From Pseudoclavibacter caeni (lineage in GTDB: Bacteria > Actinomycetota > Actinomycetes > Actinomycetales > Microbacteriaceae): 64,000 bases of DNA. This document shows positions 9,556-19,529 of the stretch, piece after piece. The notes beneath the pieces are model-generated. The model saw nothing but the letters and a program-made list of their open reading frames with translations, was not told the origin of the DNA and did not search any database. Each line of letters begins with the position of its first letter. Position 1 is the first letter of the stretch. The DNA lies in the NCBI RefSeq assembly GCF_008831125.1, contig NZ_WBKA01000001.1, positions 186,001 through 250,000 on the forward strand. The letters are read 5' to 3'. Both the position numbers and the translations under genes were made by a program.

Positions 9556-10743
9556 TCAGCGTTCGCGCGTCCGTCCCCGCACGACGGCGATCGGCACCGT
9601 GTCCTCCGTGGGCTCCTGGTCGGCTCGCCGACGCCCGCGGGAGACGAGCCGGGTCGCCTCGTCGGCGACGTCCACGGCCGGCTCCCGGCCGGCGGGCGAG
9701 GCATGTCGTCCTCGGCCGCCCCGACCGTGGAGGAGCCTGGTCGCCTCGTCGGCCCGGGTCGTCTCCGTCTCCTCGCACCCGGCCTCCGCCTCGCCAGGGG
9801 CCCGCTGGACGACGTGGGTGTCGTCATCCACCCGTCGACGCCGGCGCAGGGGGACGAAGGCGGTCTCGTCCGGGGCGTCCCCCGACGCCGCCATGGGCCG
9901 TCCGGCCGCACCGGCGACCGGTGCGGCGATCGGCGCGGACTCCGCCTCGACGCCCACGGCGGCCGATGACAGACTCCACGAGGCATCCCCGGGATCCGAC
10001 GGCGCCCCGCCGGCGACGACGTCCACGACGATGACGGTCACGTTGTCCCGGCCGCCGGCGTCCAGCGCCCGCTCGACGAGCGCGGCGGAGGTGCTGTGCG
10101 GGGTGCCGCCCATCACGAGCGAGGCCCGCAGCGCCTCCGGGCCGACCAGCCCGTGCAGCCCGTCGGTGCACACCAGCAGTCGCTCGCCGTTGACGACGGG
10201 GGCGAGGAAGTAGTCGGGCACGGAGTCCTCGGACCCGACGGCCCTGGTGATCTCGTTGCCCCGCCGGCTCACCGCGGCCTGCTCAGGCGTGATCGCCCCC
10301 TGGTCAAGCCACTGCTGCAGCAGCGAGTGGTCCCGCGTCCACTGGACGAGCGACCCGCCGCGCGACCGGTACACGCGCGAGTCGCCCACGTTGAACACGA
10401 GCCAGTGCGGTGCGCCGTCCGCCTCGACCAGGGCGACGCCGGACACGGTCGACCCGGCGCCGTGCGGGCGCGCGGCGCCGAGCTCGGCCACCCGGCGCTG
10501 CGCTCGGTCGAGGGCGGCCGCCACCCGGTCGGCGCGCGCCGGCACGGGTCCGACCAGCGTCCGCAGCTCCTCGACCACGATCGCGCTGGCAATCTCGCCG
10601 GAGTCATGGCCGCCCATGCCGTCGGCGACGGCGAAGACCGGGAACTCGGCCACGCCGCTGTCCTCGTTGAGCCGTCGCTTCAGGCCGACATCGGTCGCCA
10701 GCGCCGCGGCGACCCGCACGTCAGTGGTCTCTCCGGATGTCAC
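9556..10743 (-). CDS. prpC: PP2C-type Ser/Thr phosphatase with phospho-motif tail
   Basis: 395 residues from the GTG at 10743. The catalytic domain (about 10-245) has the metal-binding motifs RLNEDSG, VADGMGGHDSGE, VGDSRVYR, TDGLHGLVG and GGRDNVTVIVV. The GTG was chosen because GGGGGAGAGG lies six bases upstream; another GTG ten codons earlier (10773) cannot be excluded. About 100 C-terminal residues are disordered and Arg/Ala-rich, with five acidic-Thr motifs that each have an aliphatic residue three places after the Thr. It probably reverses the action of the adjacent kinase. It is distinct from pstP at 50 kb, which has a membrane anchor. Confidence 0.9.
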   Translation of the reverse strand: MTSGETTDVRVAAALATDVGLKRRLNEDSGVAEFPVFAVADGMGGHDSGEIASAIVVEELRTLVGPVPARADRVAAALDRAQRRVAELGAARPHGAGSTVSGVALVEADGAPHWLVFNVGDSRVYRSRGGSLVQWTRDHSLLQQWLDQGAITPEQAAVSRRGNEITRAVGSEDSVPDYFLAPVVNGERLLVCTDGLHGLVGPEALRASLVMGGTPHSTSAALVERALDAGGRDNVTVIVVDVVAGGAPSDPGDASWSLSSAAVGVEAESAPIAAPVAGAAGRPMAASGDAPDETAFVPLRRRRRVDDDTHVVQRAPGEAEAGCEETETTRADEATRLLHGRGGRGRHASPAGREPAVDVADEATRLVSRGRRRADQEPTEDTVPIAVVRGRTRER

Positions 10744-10973
10744 GATCGCCCTCTCCCCCTGCGGAATCCGCACCCAGACTATCCTGCCCGGCCGATCGGA
10801 CGCGCTCGCCGGGGGCAGCGATCCGTCCCGCCGACAGCGCCGCGGGCACCGGCGCCCTCGACCACGTCATCCGCGAGGAGTGCGGGCAGGACGTGGGCGC
10901 CGAGGGATGACACCGGGACGACGATGGCCCCGCTTCCGCGTGGGCACGTGGAAGCGAGGCCATCGATCCTCTG

Positions 10974-11064
10974 CGGAGACGGAGGGATTTGAACCCTCGG
11001 TCCCGGAAACCCGGGACTCCACCTTAGCAGGGTGGTGCACTCGACCAGACTATGCGACGTCTCC
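10974..11064 (-). tRNA. tRNA-Ser(GCT)
   Basis: On the minus strand a 7-bp acceptor stem (GGAGACG/CGTCTCC) encloses an anticodon arm CCACC-CTGCTAA-GGTGG with anticodon GCT, a long class II variable arm, the T arm GGTTCAAATCC and discriminator G. CCA is not encoded. It reads AGC/AGT serine codons. Confidence 0.95.
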
Positions 11065-11092
11065 AAGGCGCCCCGCACGGAGGCACCATGCC

Positions 11093-11098
11093 ACTATA
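11093..11098 (-). promoter_or_regulatory. -10 box for tRNA-Ser(GCT)
   Basis: TATAGT on the minus strand, about 29 bases upstream of the mature tRNA 5' end. It is a strong match to the actinobacterial TANNNT box. Confidence 0.6.
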
Positions 11099-11129
11099 GC
11101 GGATGCGCACCCGCCGCCACGCCGACGGC

Positions 11130-12479
11130 TCAGCCGCCATTCGCGACCGCGCAGGTCTCGTCGCGGGCTGTCTGCCCGACGATCCCCTCGGGCAGCACGG
11201 TCACCCCGTCCGAGGCGGAGGGCGAGGCGCTCGCCCCGGCCGACGTCGACGCGGACGGCGCCGCGGACGCGCTCGCCGAGGCCTCCGGGGACGCGGTCGT
11301 GCCGTCCTCCTCAGCCTCGCCGACCGTGGTGGAGCCCACACCGGTCTCGGTGTTGTCGTTCAGGCGCACGCCCTCGCCCGAGGCGATCGCCTGGAAGAGA
11401 GGCTGGGCGAGCGTCTGGTCGAGCACGACCCGGTTGGGATCGATCGAATCCTCCTTGACCGGGGCCTGCACGAACGAGACGTCCGACAGCTCGATGCCCG
11501 CGGCAGTGGCGCCGAGGGAAACCAGAGTGCCGGTGTCCTCGAGGTTCGAGGAGAACTGCATGTTCCGTGCGGCGGCGGAGGCGAGGTCGTACAGCCGCAC
11601 GGGGTTCGTCAGCGTGCCCTCCGACTTGATCTTCCGCACGAGCGACGAGAGATAGACCTGCTGGGAGCTGATGCGACCGAGGTCGCTGCCGTCGCCGACG
11701 CCGTGCCGGTTGCGCAGGAAGGCCAGGGCGTCCGAGCCCTGGATGGTGTGCTCGCCAGCGGTGAGGTGCAGGCCGGAGTCGTCGTCGTCGATGTCCTTCG
11801 TGACGCACACGGGCACACCGCCGATCGCGTTCGACATCTCGATGACGCCCTTGAAGTCGATCTTGCCGACGAACCCGATGTCGACGCCGGTGAGCTTCTC
11901 GACCGTCAACGCGGTGCAGCTCGGCCCGCCATAGGTGATCGTCGAGTTGATCTGGACGCGCGACTGGGCCGGGTAGGAGCCGCCGCTGCCGTCGGTCTTC
12001 GGGCAGCTGGGCATCGACACCATGGTGTCGCGCGGGAAGCTCACCGCCATGGCCGTCCTGTGATCGGCGGAGATGTGCAGCAGCATGATCACGTCGGCGA
12101 GGTCGGTGTCCTTGTCCGACGCCGTGAACCCGTCGCCCTGATCCTTGCGGGTGTCCGACCCGATGAGCAGGAAGTTGACGGCCCCGTCCACCGAGGCGAT
12201 CTGCTCCTGGCCGTCCTCGTCGGGGAAGGTGAAGTAGTCGATGTCCTTCTTGACCGACCACACGAGCATGCCAGCCAGGGAGACGCCGCCGACGATCACC
12301 ATCGCCATCACGAGCGCCACCCACTTCAGCAGCCCCTTCGGCCCGCCGCCGGGCGAGCCGAGCGCGCCATGCCGGGCGACCGCGGTCAGACGCGACCCGC
12401 CGACGGAACGGGCGCGCGCTCGCGCGGCCTGCGCGCGTCGCTCGGCCTCACGTCGCTCACGGCGCGACTGCGGCATCAT
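11130..12479 (-). CDS. LytR-CpsA-Psr (LCP) family cell-wall glycopolymer ligase
   Basis: 449 residues from the ATG at 12479, which has a GAAGGGGG ribosome site; a 22-codon upstream extension lacks one. A basic cytoplasmic tail is followed by one membrane helix (about 48-70) and the LCP domain, with conserved segments [46 protein letters not shown] and [18 protein letters not shown]. These include the arginines that bind the polyprenyl-pyrophosphate donor in the family. The last 60 or so residues are Ser/Ala-rich and probably disordered. LCP enzymes attach teichoic-type or other anionic polymers to peptidoglycan outside the membrane. Confidence 0.92.
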   Translation of the reverse strand: MMPQSRRERREAERRAQAARARARSVGGSRLTAVARHGALGSPGGGPKGLLKWVALVMAMVIVGGVSLAGMLVWSVKKDIDYFTFPDEDGQEQIASVDGAVNFLLIGSDTRKDQGDGFTASDKDTDLADVIMLLHISADHRTAMAVSFPRDTMVSMPSCPKTDGSGGSYPAQSRVQINSTITYGGPSCTALTVEKLTGVDIGFVGKIDFKGVIEMSNAIGGVPVCVTKDIDDDDSGLHLTAGEHTIQGSDALAFLRNRHGVGDGSDLGRISSQQVYLSSLVRKIKSEGTLTNPVRLYDLASAAARNMQFSSNLEDTGTLVSLGATAAGIELSDVSFVQAPVKEDSIDPNRVVLDQTLAQPLFQAIASGEGVRLNDNTETGVGSTTVGEAEEDGTTASPEASASASAAPSASTSAGASASPSASDGVTVLPEGIVGQTARDETCAVANGG

Positions 12480-12543
12480 GCCCCCTTCGACATCAGCCAT
12501 GGCGACAGGACGGTCGCCGGGCGCTGGACGGCTCGGAGATCTC

Positions 12544-12549
12544 ACTCTA
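12544..12549 (-). promoter_or_regulatory. -10 box for the LCP gene
   Basis: TAGAGT on the minus strand, about 65 bases before the chosen start. The interval to nucS, which is transcribed the other way, contains no gene. Confidence 0.45.
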
Positions 12550-12745
12550 CAACGTGCGCCTGTGCGGTCGTGCCGCGGTGGTGCGCAGCCGAGCCGCGCA
12601 CCACCGGGACACGGACAGCGGAGGCGCCGATCACGAACGCGCTACCCGCATCGCGGACGACCACGAGAGCGCCAGAGCATGGCGAGTCGTGGCTGTCCCC
12701 GGCCCGCTGGCGCGATCCTGGCCAGCGCCCCGCCGACTCCCCGGC

Positions 12746-12751
12746 TACAAT
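12746..12751 (+). promoter_or_regulatory. -10 box for leaderless nucS
   Basis: TACAAT ends seven bases before the GTG start of nucS and there is no ribosome-binding sequence between them. Transcription should begin at or next to the start codon. Confidence 0.7.
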
Positions 12752-12758
12752 CCCCGAT

Positions 12759-13454
12759 GTGCGTCTCGTCATCGCCCGCTGCACGGTCGACTACACCGGC
12801 CGACTCACCGCCCATCTGCCCCTCGGCACCCGTCTGATCATGCTCAAGGCCGACGGGTCGGTGCTCGTGCACGCCGACGGCGGCTCCTACAAGCCGCTCA
12901 ACTGGATGATGCCACCCTGCTCGCTGACCGTGGCCGAGCCGGACGACGACCAGCGCGCCGCCGGCGTGACCGAGCTGTGGCGGGTGCGCAGCCGGAAGAC
13001 TCCGGACACCCTGGTCATCTCGATCCACGAGATCGTCGACGAGATGGCCCGCGAGCTCGGCGACGACTCGGGGCTCGTCAAGGACGGCGTGGAGGCCCAC
13101 CTGCAGGAGCTGCTCGCCGACCAGATCGAGCTGCTCGGCCCGGACTGCCGGCTCGTGCGCCGCGAGTACGCCACCGCGATCGGCCCGGTGGACATCATGG
13201 CCCGCGACGGCAACGGCGACCACATCGCCGTCGAGCTGAAGCGCCGCGGCGACATCGACGGCGTCGAGCAGCTCACCCGGTACCTGGAGCTGCTCAACCG
13301 CGACCCCCTGCTCGCCCCGGTGCACGGCGTGTTCGCCGCGCAGGAGATCAGGCCGCAGGCGCGCACGCTGGCCGAGGATCGCGGCATCCGCTGCCTCGTG
13401 CTCGACTACGAGGCGATGCGCGGCGTCGACGACGCCGACGAGCGGCTCTTCTAG
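12759..13454 (+). CDS. nucS: Mismatch-specific endonuclease EndoMS/NucS
   Basis: 231 residues beginning with the family-typical [15 protein letters not shown]. The C-terminal PD-(D/E)XK nuclease core is visible: [21 protein letters not shown] supplies the Asp and Glu-x-Lys residues, followed by [10 protein letters not shown]. The protein ends in ERLF, resembling the short C-terminal motif that contacts the beta clamp in actinobacterial NucS. NucS cuts both strands at mismatches and replaces MutSL-type repair in many actinobacteria. The GTG start is supported by the -10 box seven bases upstream. The much longer open frame upstream runs antisense through the LCP gene and is not coding. Confidence 0.95.
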   Translation: MRLVIARCTVDYTGRLTAHLPLGTRLIMLKADGSVLVHADGGSYKPLNWMMPPCSLTVAEPDDDQRAAGVTELWRVRSRKTPDTLVISIHEIVDEMARELGDDSGLVKDGVEAHLQELLADQIELLGPDCRLVRREYATAIGPVDIMARDGNGDHIAVELKRRGDIDGVEQLTRYLELLNRDPLLAPVHGVFAAQEIRPQARTLAEDRGIRCLVLDYEAMRGVDDADERLF

Positions 13455-13557
13455 CGACGGACCTCGCCCCGGCTCGTGATCACGTCACCCGCGACGCGGT
13501 CCGGTGGGACGTTCCCCGCCCGGGAGATCGCTGCTCTCCGGCGGAGGCTGGACCGTT

Positions 13558-13574
13558 GCCCGGCTCCGCCGGGC
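13558..13574. terminator. Possible weak terminator hairpin between nucS and the MATE gene
   Basis: A perfect 7-bp GC stem (GCCCGGC/GCCGGGC) with a 3-base loop sits between two convergent genes. No T-tract follows, so this is a weak call. Confidence 0.3.
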
Positions 13575-13609
13575 GGGATGCTCCCGCGCGATCCGTCGCC
13601 TCGGCGGCC

Positions 13610-15016
13610 TCACCGGCCCGATGGTCCCGCCGCGTCGGACGCGACGCCGTCGAGGGCGTGGGCGACCCAGGCGTCCCCGCGACGCACCCGCAGCCCCAGC
13701 GTGAGCCCGCGGGTGCCCATGATGACGAGCCCGAACCCCGCCCAGGCGATCACGAGCGCCGCCCACGCCGGGGGCCCCGCCGGCACCGCCACGGCGACCA
13801 CCAGCCAGCTCCAGGGGGCGATCGTCACCAGATTCAGCAGGCTCGCCATCGCGAGGTAGCGCGAGTCCCGCACGCCCATGAGCACGCCGTCGAGCACGAA
13901 GACGAAGCCGGCCAGCGGCATCCCCGCGGCGACCGCGAGCAGCCCGGCGGGCAGCTCCTGCAACAGGACGGGGTCGCTGGTGAACACGCGGCCGAGCCAC
14001 GGTGCGCCCGCGGCGAGGGCCACGCCCGCGAGCACGCCGATCACGACCCCGATGCGCTCCAGCCTGCGGCGCACGGCCTGCACGTGCGCGACGTCGCCGC
14101 GGCCGAGGTCGCGGCCGATGAGCGCCTGGGCGGCGACGGCCAGCGCGTCGAAGAGCATCCCGACCATCGTGAACAGGGTGAACAGCACCTGGTAGCCGGC
14201 GAGCTCGACGGCTCCGAAACGTCCGGCCAGCCACACCGAGGCGAGCAGCCCGACGCGCAGCGCGAGCGTGCGCAGGAACAGCCAGCCGCCGTCCCGCGCG
14301 GCCCGGCCGACGCCGGCCAGCCGGGGACGCAGCGGCGCGCCCGCCCGCCGGGCCCGCGTCACGAGCACGGCGACGAGGACGGCCGCCATCGCCGTCTGCG
14401 CGATGACCGTGCCGAGCGCGGAGCCCGCGATGCCGGTGTGCAGCCCATACAGGAACAGGGCGTTGAGCGCGATGTTCACGCCGAACCCGGCGACCATGAC
14501 GAGCATCGGCAGGCGGGTGTCCTGCAGCCCGCGCAACGCGCCGGTCGCGGCGAGCACGACGAGCATGGCGGGGGCGCCGACGAGCGAGACGCGCAGGTAC
14601 GCGTCAGCCTGGGCGGCCACCGTGGGATCCGACGCGAGCCAGCCGACGAGCGGACGGGCGACGAGCCAGCCGACGGCGGCGACCACGACGCCGATGCCCG
14701 CGGCCAGCCACAGCCCGTCGACCCCGGCGGCGAGCGCCGCGCGGGGGCGGCCGCGCCCGAGCTCGAGGGCCACGAGCGGGGTGGTCGCGTACGCGAGGAA
14801 GATCATCAGCCCGATGAACGTCTGCAGCACCGTGCTGGCGACGCCGAGTCCGGCCAGGGGGACGGCGCCGAGGTGCCCGACCAGGGCCGCGTCGACGGTC
14901 AGGAACAGCGGCTCGGCGACGAGCGCGACGAGCGAGGGCACCGCGAGCCGGGTGACCTCGCGGTTGAGCCGCCGCCGCTCGGCGCGGTCGAGCCGGGCCG
15001 GGTGAGCCGCGGGCAC
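13610..15016 (-). CDS. MATE family (DinF-like) multidrug/cation antiporter
   Basis: 468 residues with about twelve hydrophobic segments. The start is typical of the DinF branch of MATE exporters: LNREVTRLAVPSLVALVAEPLF, then TVDAALVGHLG. These proteins exchange drugs or metabolites for Na+ or H+ across the membrane; the substrate cannot be read from the sequence. The GTG start lies four bases after the YbhB-like gene's stop, so the two are co-transcribed. Length is normal for the family. Confidence 0.9.
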   Translation of the reverse strand: MPAAHPARLDRAERRRLNREVTRLAVPSLVALVAEPLFLTVDAALVGHLGAVPLAGLGVASTVLQTFIGLMIFLAYATTPLVALELGRGRPRAALAAGVDGLWLAAGIGVVVAAVGWLVARPLVGWLASDPTVAAQADAYLRVSLVGAPAMLVVLAATGALRGLQDTRLPMLVMVAGFGVNIALNALFLYGLHTGIAGSALGTVIAQTAMAAVLVAVLVTRARRAGAPLRPRLAGVGRAARDGGWLFLRTLALRVGLLASVWLAGRFGAVELAGYQVLFTLFTMVGMLFDALAVAAQALIGRDLGRGDVAHVQAVRRRLERIGVVIGVLAGVALAAGAPWLGRVFTSDPVLLQELPAGLLAVAAGMPLAGFVFVLDGVLMGVRDSRYLAMASLLNLVTIAPWSWLVVAVAVPAGPPAWAALVIAWAGFGLVIMGTRGLTLGLRVRRGDAWVAHALDGVASDAAGPSGR

Positions 15017-15020
15017 CGGG

Positions 15021-15557
15021 TCAGCGCTGGTACGTGCCGACCAGGCGCGCGCGAGCGATGGCGTGCTGGAAGAGCAGGAAACCGAGGTTCGCCGGCGTCG
15101 CGTTCGCCGGCAGGCCGAGGCTCGGCACGTCCACCGCGTGGACCACGACCATGTAGCGGTGCTCGTGGTGGCCGACCGGCGGGGCGGCGCCGAGGAAGTC
15201 GCGGCTCAGCGAGTCGTTGACGAGCGCCTGCGCCCCGGCGGGCAGCCCCGGGCCGTCCGCGTTTCCGGCGCCGGCGGGCAGCGAGGTGACGGCGGCGGGG
15301 ATGTCACACACGGCCCAGTGCCAGAAGCCGCTGGCGGTCGGCGCGTCGGGGTCGAAGACGGTCACCGCGAAGCTCTCGGTGCCGGCCGGGAACCCCGACC
15401 AGCTCAGCTGCGGGGAGCGCCCCTCACCGCCGACGCGCACCCCGACCTGGGCGGGCGAGAGCCGCCGGCCGTCGACGATGTCGTCGCTGGTGAGGATGAA
15501 CGCGGGCAGCTGCGGCAGCGCGGCGTACGGATCACAGGCGTGCGGTGTGGTGCTCAT
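15021..15557 (-). CDS. YbhB/YbcL family Raf-kinase-inhibitor-like protein
   Basis: 178 residues of the PEBP fold, with the motifs [36 protein letters not shown] and the C-terminal [16 protein letters not shown] anion-pocket segment. The bacterial members' ligands are not known. The ATG at 15557 is preceded by GAGGG; the longer frame adds 37 Arg-rich residues with no family match. It precedes the MATE exporter in an operon. The M13 peptidase gene is transcribed away from it, 77 bases off. Confidence 0.92.
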   Translation of the reverse strand: MSTTPHACDPYAALPQLPAFILTSDDIVDGRRLSPAQVGVRVGGEGRSPQLSWSGFPAGTESFAVTVFDPDAPTASGFWHWAVCDIPAAVTSLPAGAGNADGPGLPAGAQALVNDSLSRDFLGAAPPVGHHEHRYMVVVHAVDVPSLGLPANATPANLGFLLFQHAIARARLVGTYQR

Positions 15558-15622
15558 ACCCTCATGGTAGGCGGCGCCGCCGACTCGGTCGAGGGCGTCC
15601 CGGCCGCGTCGGCGGGCGCGGC

Positions 15623-15628
15623 TAGGCT
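15623..15628 (+). promoter_or_regulatory. -10 box for leaderless pepO
   Basis: TAGGCT ends six bases before the peptidase ATG, leaving no room for a ribosome site. Confidence 0.65.
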
Positions 15629-15634
15629 GTCGGC

Positions 15635-17746
15635 ATGGCCGATTCCCACGCAACCGATCCCGCCGCATTCGACGCCGCGCGCGAGCAGCCGCTCGCCTCC
15701 GGCATCCCCGTCGCCGACCTCGATCCCGCGGTTCGACCGCAGGACGATCTCTACCGCCACGTCGACGGCCGCTGGCTGGCGCGCACGGAGATCCCCGAGG
15801 ACCGCTCCCGTTACGGCGCGTTCCTGCTGCTGGCCGAGGAGGCCGAGCGGGCGATCCGCGAGATCGTCGAGGAGGACGCGGGGCTGCGCGCGCCAGCAGA
15901 CCCGGACGCCCCCGCCGATCCGGACGCCGACCGCATCGGCGACCTGTACGCGAGCTTCATGGACGAGGGTCGCGCCGAGCGGCTCGGCGCGACCCCCATC
16001 GCCGAGGACGTGGCCGCCGCGCTGGCGCCGCGCACGATCCCCGAGCTCGTGGTCGCGGTCGGCCGCGCGGAGGAGCGCGGGGCGAGCGGGTTCTTCGGCC
16101 TGTACGTGGACAACGATCCCGGCAGCCCGGACCGCTACGTGCCGTTCCTGCTGCAGGGCGGCATCGGCCTGCCCGACGAGTCGTACTACCGCGAGGAGCA
16201 GTTCGCGCCGGTCCGCGAGCGCTACGTCGGGTTCCTCACCACACTGTTCGAGCTGGCCGGGGTGACCGGCGAGGCGGACGGCACCGGCGCGTCCCCCGCC
16301 GAGCGGGCCGCCGCCGTGCTCGCGCTGGAGACGGAGATCGCCCGGGCGCACTGGGACGTCGTCGCCAGCCGCGAGATCGAGCGCACCTACAACCTGCGCA
16401 CGCTCGACCAGCTGCGCGAGCTCACCCCGGGGATCGACTGGGATGCCTACCTGGCCGCCGCGGGCGTCGCGTCGCGCGTGCTCGCCGAGGTGGTCGTCGC
16501 CCAGCCCTCGGCGATCTCGGGGCTCGCCGCGCTGCTGACCGAGGATCGCCTGCCCGCCTGGCGGTCGTGGCTGGCGGCGAACGTGATCCGCGCCGCGGCA
16601 CCGTACCTGTCGCAGGCGTTCGTGGCGGCGAGCTTCGACTTCCACGGCCGCGTGCTCAGCGGCACCCCGCAGCAGCGGCCGCGGTGGAAGCGCGGCGTCT
16701 CGCTCGTGGAGGGCGGGCTCGGCGAGGCGGTCGGCCGCGCCTACGTCGCCCGGCACTTCCCACCCGAGGCGAAGCGGCGCATGGACGAGCTGGTCGCCAA
16801 CCTCATCGCGGCCTACCGCGGGTCGATCCGGTCGCTCGCGTGGCTCGGGGAGGACACGCGCCGGCTCGCGCTGGCGAAGCTCGACCGGTTCACCCCGAAG
16901 ATCGGCTACCCGGTGCGGTGGCGCGACTACTCGGCGCTCGAGATCTCGCGCGACGACCTGCTGGGGAACGTGCGGGCGATCGGCCGCTTCGAGCAGGCCC
17001 GCGAGCTCGGCAAGATCGGCCGGCCGATCGACCGCGACGAGTGGTTCATGACCCCGCAGACGGTCAACGCCTACTACAACCCGGGATTCAACGAGATCGT
17101 GTTCCCCGCGGCGATCCTGCAGCCGCCGTTCTTCGACGCTGGCGCCGACGACGCGGCGAACTACGGGGGCATCGGCGCGGTGATCGGGCACGAGATCAGC
17201 CACGGCTTCGACGACCAGGGGTCGAAGTACGACGGCGAGGGCCGGCTGCACGACTGGTGGACGGACGCCGACCGGGCCGCCTTCGACCGGCTCACCGCGG
17301 CGCTCGTCGCCCAGTACAGCGCGCTCGAGCCGCTCGACGCCCCGGGGCACCGGGTCAACGGCCGGCTGACCCTGGGCGAGAACATCGCCGATCTCTCCGG
17401 GCTGTCGATCGCGTGGCAGGCGTACGCGATCTCACTCGGCGTCGACCCCGCCGGCAGCGCCGACCCCGAGCGGGCGGCGGACGTCGTCGCCGCGGTCGCC
17501 GCGGCCGCACCGGTCATCGACGGGCTCACCGGTCCCGAGCGGTTCTTCCTCGCCTGGGCGCACATCTGGGCCGAGAAGCGCCGCGAGGCCGAGGCGGTGC
17601 GGCTGCTGACGATCGACCCGCACGCGCCCAATGACCTGCGCGCCAATCAGGTGGTGCGCGATCTGGACGTCTTCCACACGGTGTTCGGCACCACCCCGGG
17701 CGACCGGCTGTGGCTCGCCCCCGAGGAGCGCGTGCGCATCTGGTGA
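15635..17746 (+). CDS. pepO: M13 (neprilysin/PepO-type) zinc endopeptidase
   Basis: 703 residues, the usual full length for bacterial M13 enzymes. The zinc site HEISH (in [14 protein letters not shown]) is encoded near 17190, with the third ligand in [14 protein letters not shown], a substrate-binding signature of the family, comes before them. No signal peptide or membrane segment is present, so it is probably a cytosolic oligopeptidase. The start is set by a TAGGCT box six bases upstream. The frame ends cleanly 12 bases before the convergent carboxypeptidase gene. Confidence 0.95.
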   Translation: MADSHATDPAAFDAAREQPLASGIPVADLDPAVRPQDDLYRHVDGRWLARTEIPEDRSRYGAFLLLAEEAERAIREIVEEDAGLRAPADPDAPADPDADRIGDLYASFMDEGRAERLGATPIAEDVAAALAPRTIPELVVAVGRAEERGASGFFGLYVDNDPGSPDRYVPFLLQGGIGLPDESYYREEQFAPVRERYVGFLTTLFELAGVTGEADGTGASPAERAAAVLALETEIARAHWDVVASREIERTYNLRTLDQLRELTPGIDWDAYLAAAGVASRVLAEVVVAQPSAISGLAALLTEDRLPAWRSWLAANVIRAAAPYLSQAFVAASFDFHGRVLSGTPQQRPRWKRGVSLVEGGLGEAVGRAYVARHFPPEAKRRMDELVANLIAAYRGSIRSLAWLGEDTRRLALAKLDRFTPKIGYPVRWRDYSALEISRDDLLGNVRAIGRFEQARELGKIGRPIDRDEWFMTPQTVNAYYNPGFNEIVFPAAILQPPFFDAGADDAANYGGIGAVIGHEISHGFDDQGSKYDGEGRLHDWWTDADRAAFDRLTAALVAQYSALEPLDAPGHRVNGRLTLGENIADLSGLSIAWQAYAISLGVDPAGSADPERAADVVAAVAAAAPVIDGLTGPERFFLAWAHIWAEKRREAEAVRLLTIDPHAPNDLRANQVVRDLDVFHTVFGTTPGDRLWLAPEERVRIW

Positions 17747-17758
17747 GTCCGGGGCGGC

Positions 17759-19207
17759 TCAGGCGCCGGTGCGGCCGGTGACGAGCGCCCAGGTCGGCGC
17801 GACGAGCTGATCGACGTGCGTCGCCCGCCAGGCGAGACCGGGGTCGGGGATGGCCTCGGCGAGCAGCAGCGGCGCGGTGCCGACCTGCTGCCCGGCGACG
17901 AGGACACTCGCGGTGCCGACCTGCGCGCCGGCGTCGGCATCAGCGTCGACCGACCCGCCGACGAAGGCGGTGGTCACCGGGGTGCCCCGCCAGGTGAGCA
18001 CGTGCACCGTGGCCGCGGCGCGCACCTCGCTCGTCGCGCCCCACTCCGTGGTGAGCGTGCCCGCGCTCGCCCCCGCGACCGTGACGTCCGCACCGCTGAT
18101 CGCGGCCTTGATCGACGCGATCAGCCGCCCCACCTCGGGCTGCAGCGTGCTGTGCCCGTTGGTGCTGCCGAGCGAGGCGCCCACGAGCTCGAAGGCGACC
18201 CCGTCGACGTCGAAGTGCGCCGACCAGGCGAGGTTGAACACGGTGGCGAGGCTGCCGGTCTTCAGCCCGTCCACACCGTCGTGGCCGACGAGCGTGTTGT
18301 GGTTGGTGATCTGCCCGATGCCCGGCACGTCCGCCATCTGCAGGGCGGCGATCTCGCGCACGGCCGGGTTCGCGAGGGCGAGCTCGCCGAGGTGCACGAT
18401 CTGCTGCGGGGTGGCCCGGTTGTTCTCGTCGATGCCGGTGGGGTCGGCGATCGTCATGCCGTCGAGGCCGTGCTCCGCGAGCCAGGCCGGGGTGCTCGCG
18501 AGGTACTCGTCGACGCTGCCGAACCCCCAGTTGACGAACGTGACCGTGTGGTTGTTGCTCGAGCGCAGCAGGATGAGCTCGAGCAGCTGGCGCTCGGTGA
18601 GCGTCTGCCCGACCGTCACCGGCATCGTCGACCCGTTCTGGGCGATGTAGCTCTGCTCGAGGTCGGCGTCCGCCTGCGTGAGCGTGATCGTCGGCCCCTC
18701 CTCGCCCGCCGCGAGCGGCAGGCGGTCGAGCACGCGCAGCACCGTCACGAGCTTCGTCACGCTCGCGATCGAGCAGGCCTGCTGGTCGCCGTGGGTCACG
18801 GTGCGCTCCACCCGCTCCGCGTCGGGCACGTCGCCGACGGTGCGCAGGGTGAAGGCGGAGGCGCCCGTCGAGGGCCAGGCGAGCGCGGCGTCCGTCTCGG
18901 CCGTGGTGTCAGCCGTCGCGGTGTCAGCGGTGGCGGCCACGGCCGTCGCGGCCAGGTCCCCGGCGCCACCGGCGGCGTCCGTGGCGGCACCGGCCGGGTC
19001 GGCATCCCCGGTCGCATCGGCGGACGCGTCCGCGGCCCCGGCGGTCAGCTGCGCCGACTGCACCGGCAGCGGGCCCCAGCCCACCCAGGCGAGCAGGGCG
19101 AGCAGGATCGTGGTGGCCACGACGACGATGGGCAGCACGATGCCGCGGCTCTCGGTCAATGCGGCGGCGCCGCCGCTGGCCAGCAGCTCGTCGCGTCGTC
19201 GGCTCAT
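17759..19207 (-). CDS. D-alanyl-D-alanine carboxypeptidase (serine-type, PBP5-like)
   Basis: 482 residues. After a short basic tail there is one membrane segment (about 22-45), then an Ala/Thr/Asp-rich linker to about residue 135. The penicillin-binding catalytic domain follows, with SxxK in CSIASVTKL, SxN in LRSSNNHT and KTG in DGLKTGS. It removes the terminal D-Ala from peptidoglycan stem peptides outside the membrane. The ATG at 19207 has GAGAGGG upstream. An open extension of 49 codons is Arg-rich and crosses the promoter. Confidence 0.9.
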   Translation of the reverse strand: MSRRRDELLASGGAAALTESRGIVLPIVVVATTILLALLAWVGWGPLPVQSAQLTAGAADASADATGDADPAGAATDAAGGAGDLAATAVAATADTATADTTAETDAALAWPSTGASAFTLRTVGDVPDAERVERTVTHGDQQACSIASVTKLVTVLRVLDRLPLAAGEEGPTITLTQADADLEQSYIAQNGSTMPVTVGQTLTERQLLELILLRSSNNHTVTFVNWGFGSVDEYLASTPAWLAEHGLDGMTIADPTGIDENNRATPQQIVHLGELALANPAVREIAALQMADVPGIGQITNHNTLVGHDGVDGLKTGSLATVFNLAWSAHFDVDGVAFELVGASLGSTNGHSTLQPEVGRLIASIKAAISGADVTVAGASAGTLTTEWGATSEVRAAATVHVLTWRGTPVTTAFVGGSVDADADAGAQVGTASVLVAGQQVGTAPLLLAEAIPDPGLAWRATHVDQLVAPTWALVTGRTGA

Positions 19208-19256
19208 GACCAGTCGCCCTCTCGATCGCCGCGCACGCGTGCCGCGTGCCGCGCCC

Positions 19257-19262
19257 ACTCTA
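19257..19262 (-). promoter_or_regulatory. -10 box for the carboxypeptidase gene
   Basis: TAGAGT on the minus strand, 49 bases before the ATG. Confidence 0.45.
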
Positions 19263-19391
19263 CGGCCGGGTGGCACGGATGCGAGGCCGACACGTCCGGG
19301 GCCCGCGGATCCGCAGGTTCGGCTTCGCGGGGCTCGGCGGCGTCGCATCGTCATGGAGTGTCATCCGGCGCGTCGGCCGAGTCGCGCGACC

Positions 19392-19397
19392 TAGACT
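19392..19397 (+). promoter_or_regulatory. -10 box for the ybaK-nitroreductase operon
   Basis: TAGACT on the plus strand. The start would be near 19404, giving a leader of about 125 bases that consists largely of the duplicated 31-base element. Confidence 0.5.
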
Positions 19398-19406
19398 GGA
19401 GCAGTT

Positions 19407-19498
19407 CCGGACGACCCGCGGTGCGAGCGGCCGGAGGGCGACCGCCCAGGGATCAGGGGGGTTACCCCCGGACGATCCGCGGTGCGAGCGGCCGGAGG
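19407..19498 (+). repeat. Duplicated 31-bp element in the ybaK leader
   Basis: Two copies (19407-19437 and 19468-19498) match at 30 of 31 bases and are spaced 61 bases start to start. Each contains GCGGTGCGAGCGGCCGGAGG. The second copy ends 31 bases before the ybaK ATG and the first begins almost at the predicted transcription start. Confidence 0.85.
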
Positions 19499-19529
19499 AC
19501 ATCCTTCCCACCGAGCGAGGAGCATCCAC

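Noticed and set aside
12554-15220. An 888-codon open frame covering nucS and the MATE gene region
   Set aside because: It is in the wrong frame through nucS and antisense to the MATE gene; residues are low-complexity Arg/Gly/Ala.
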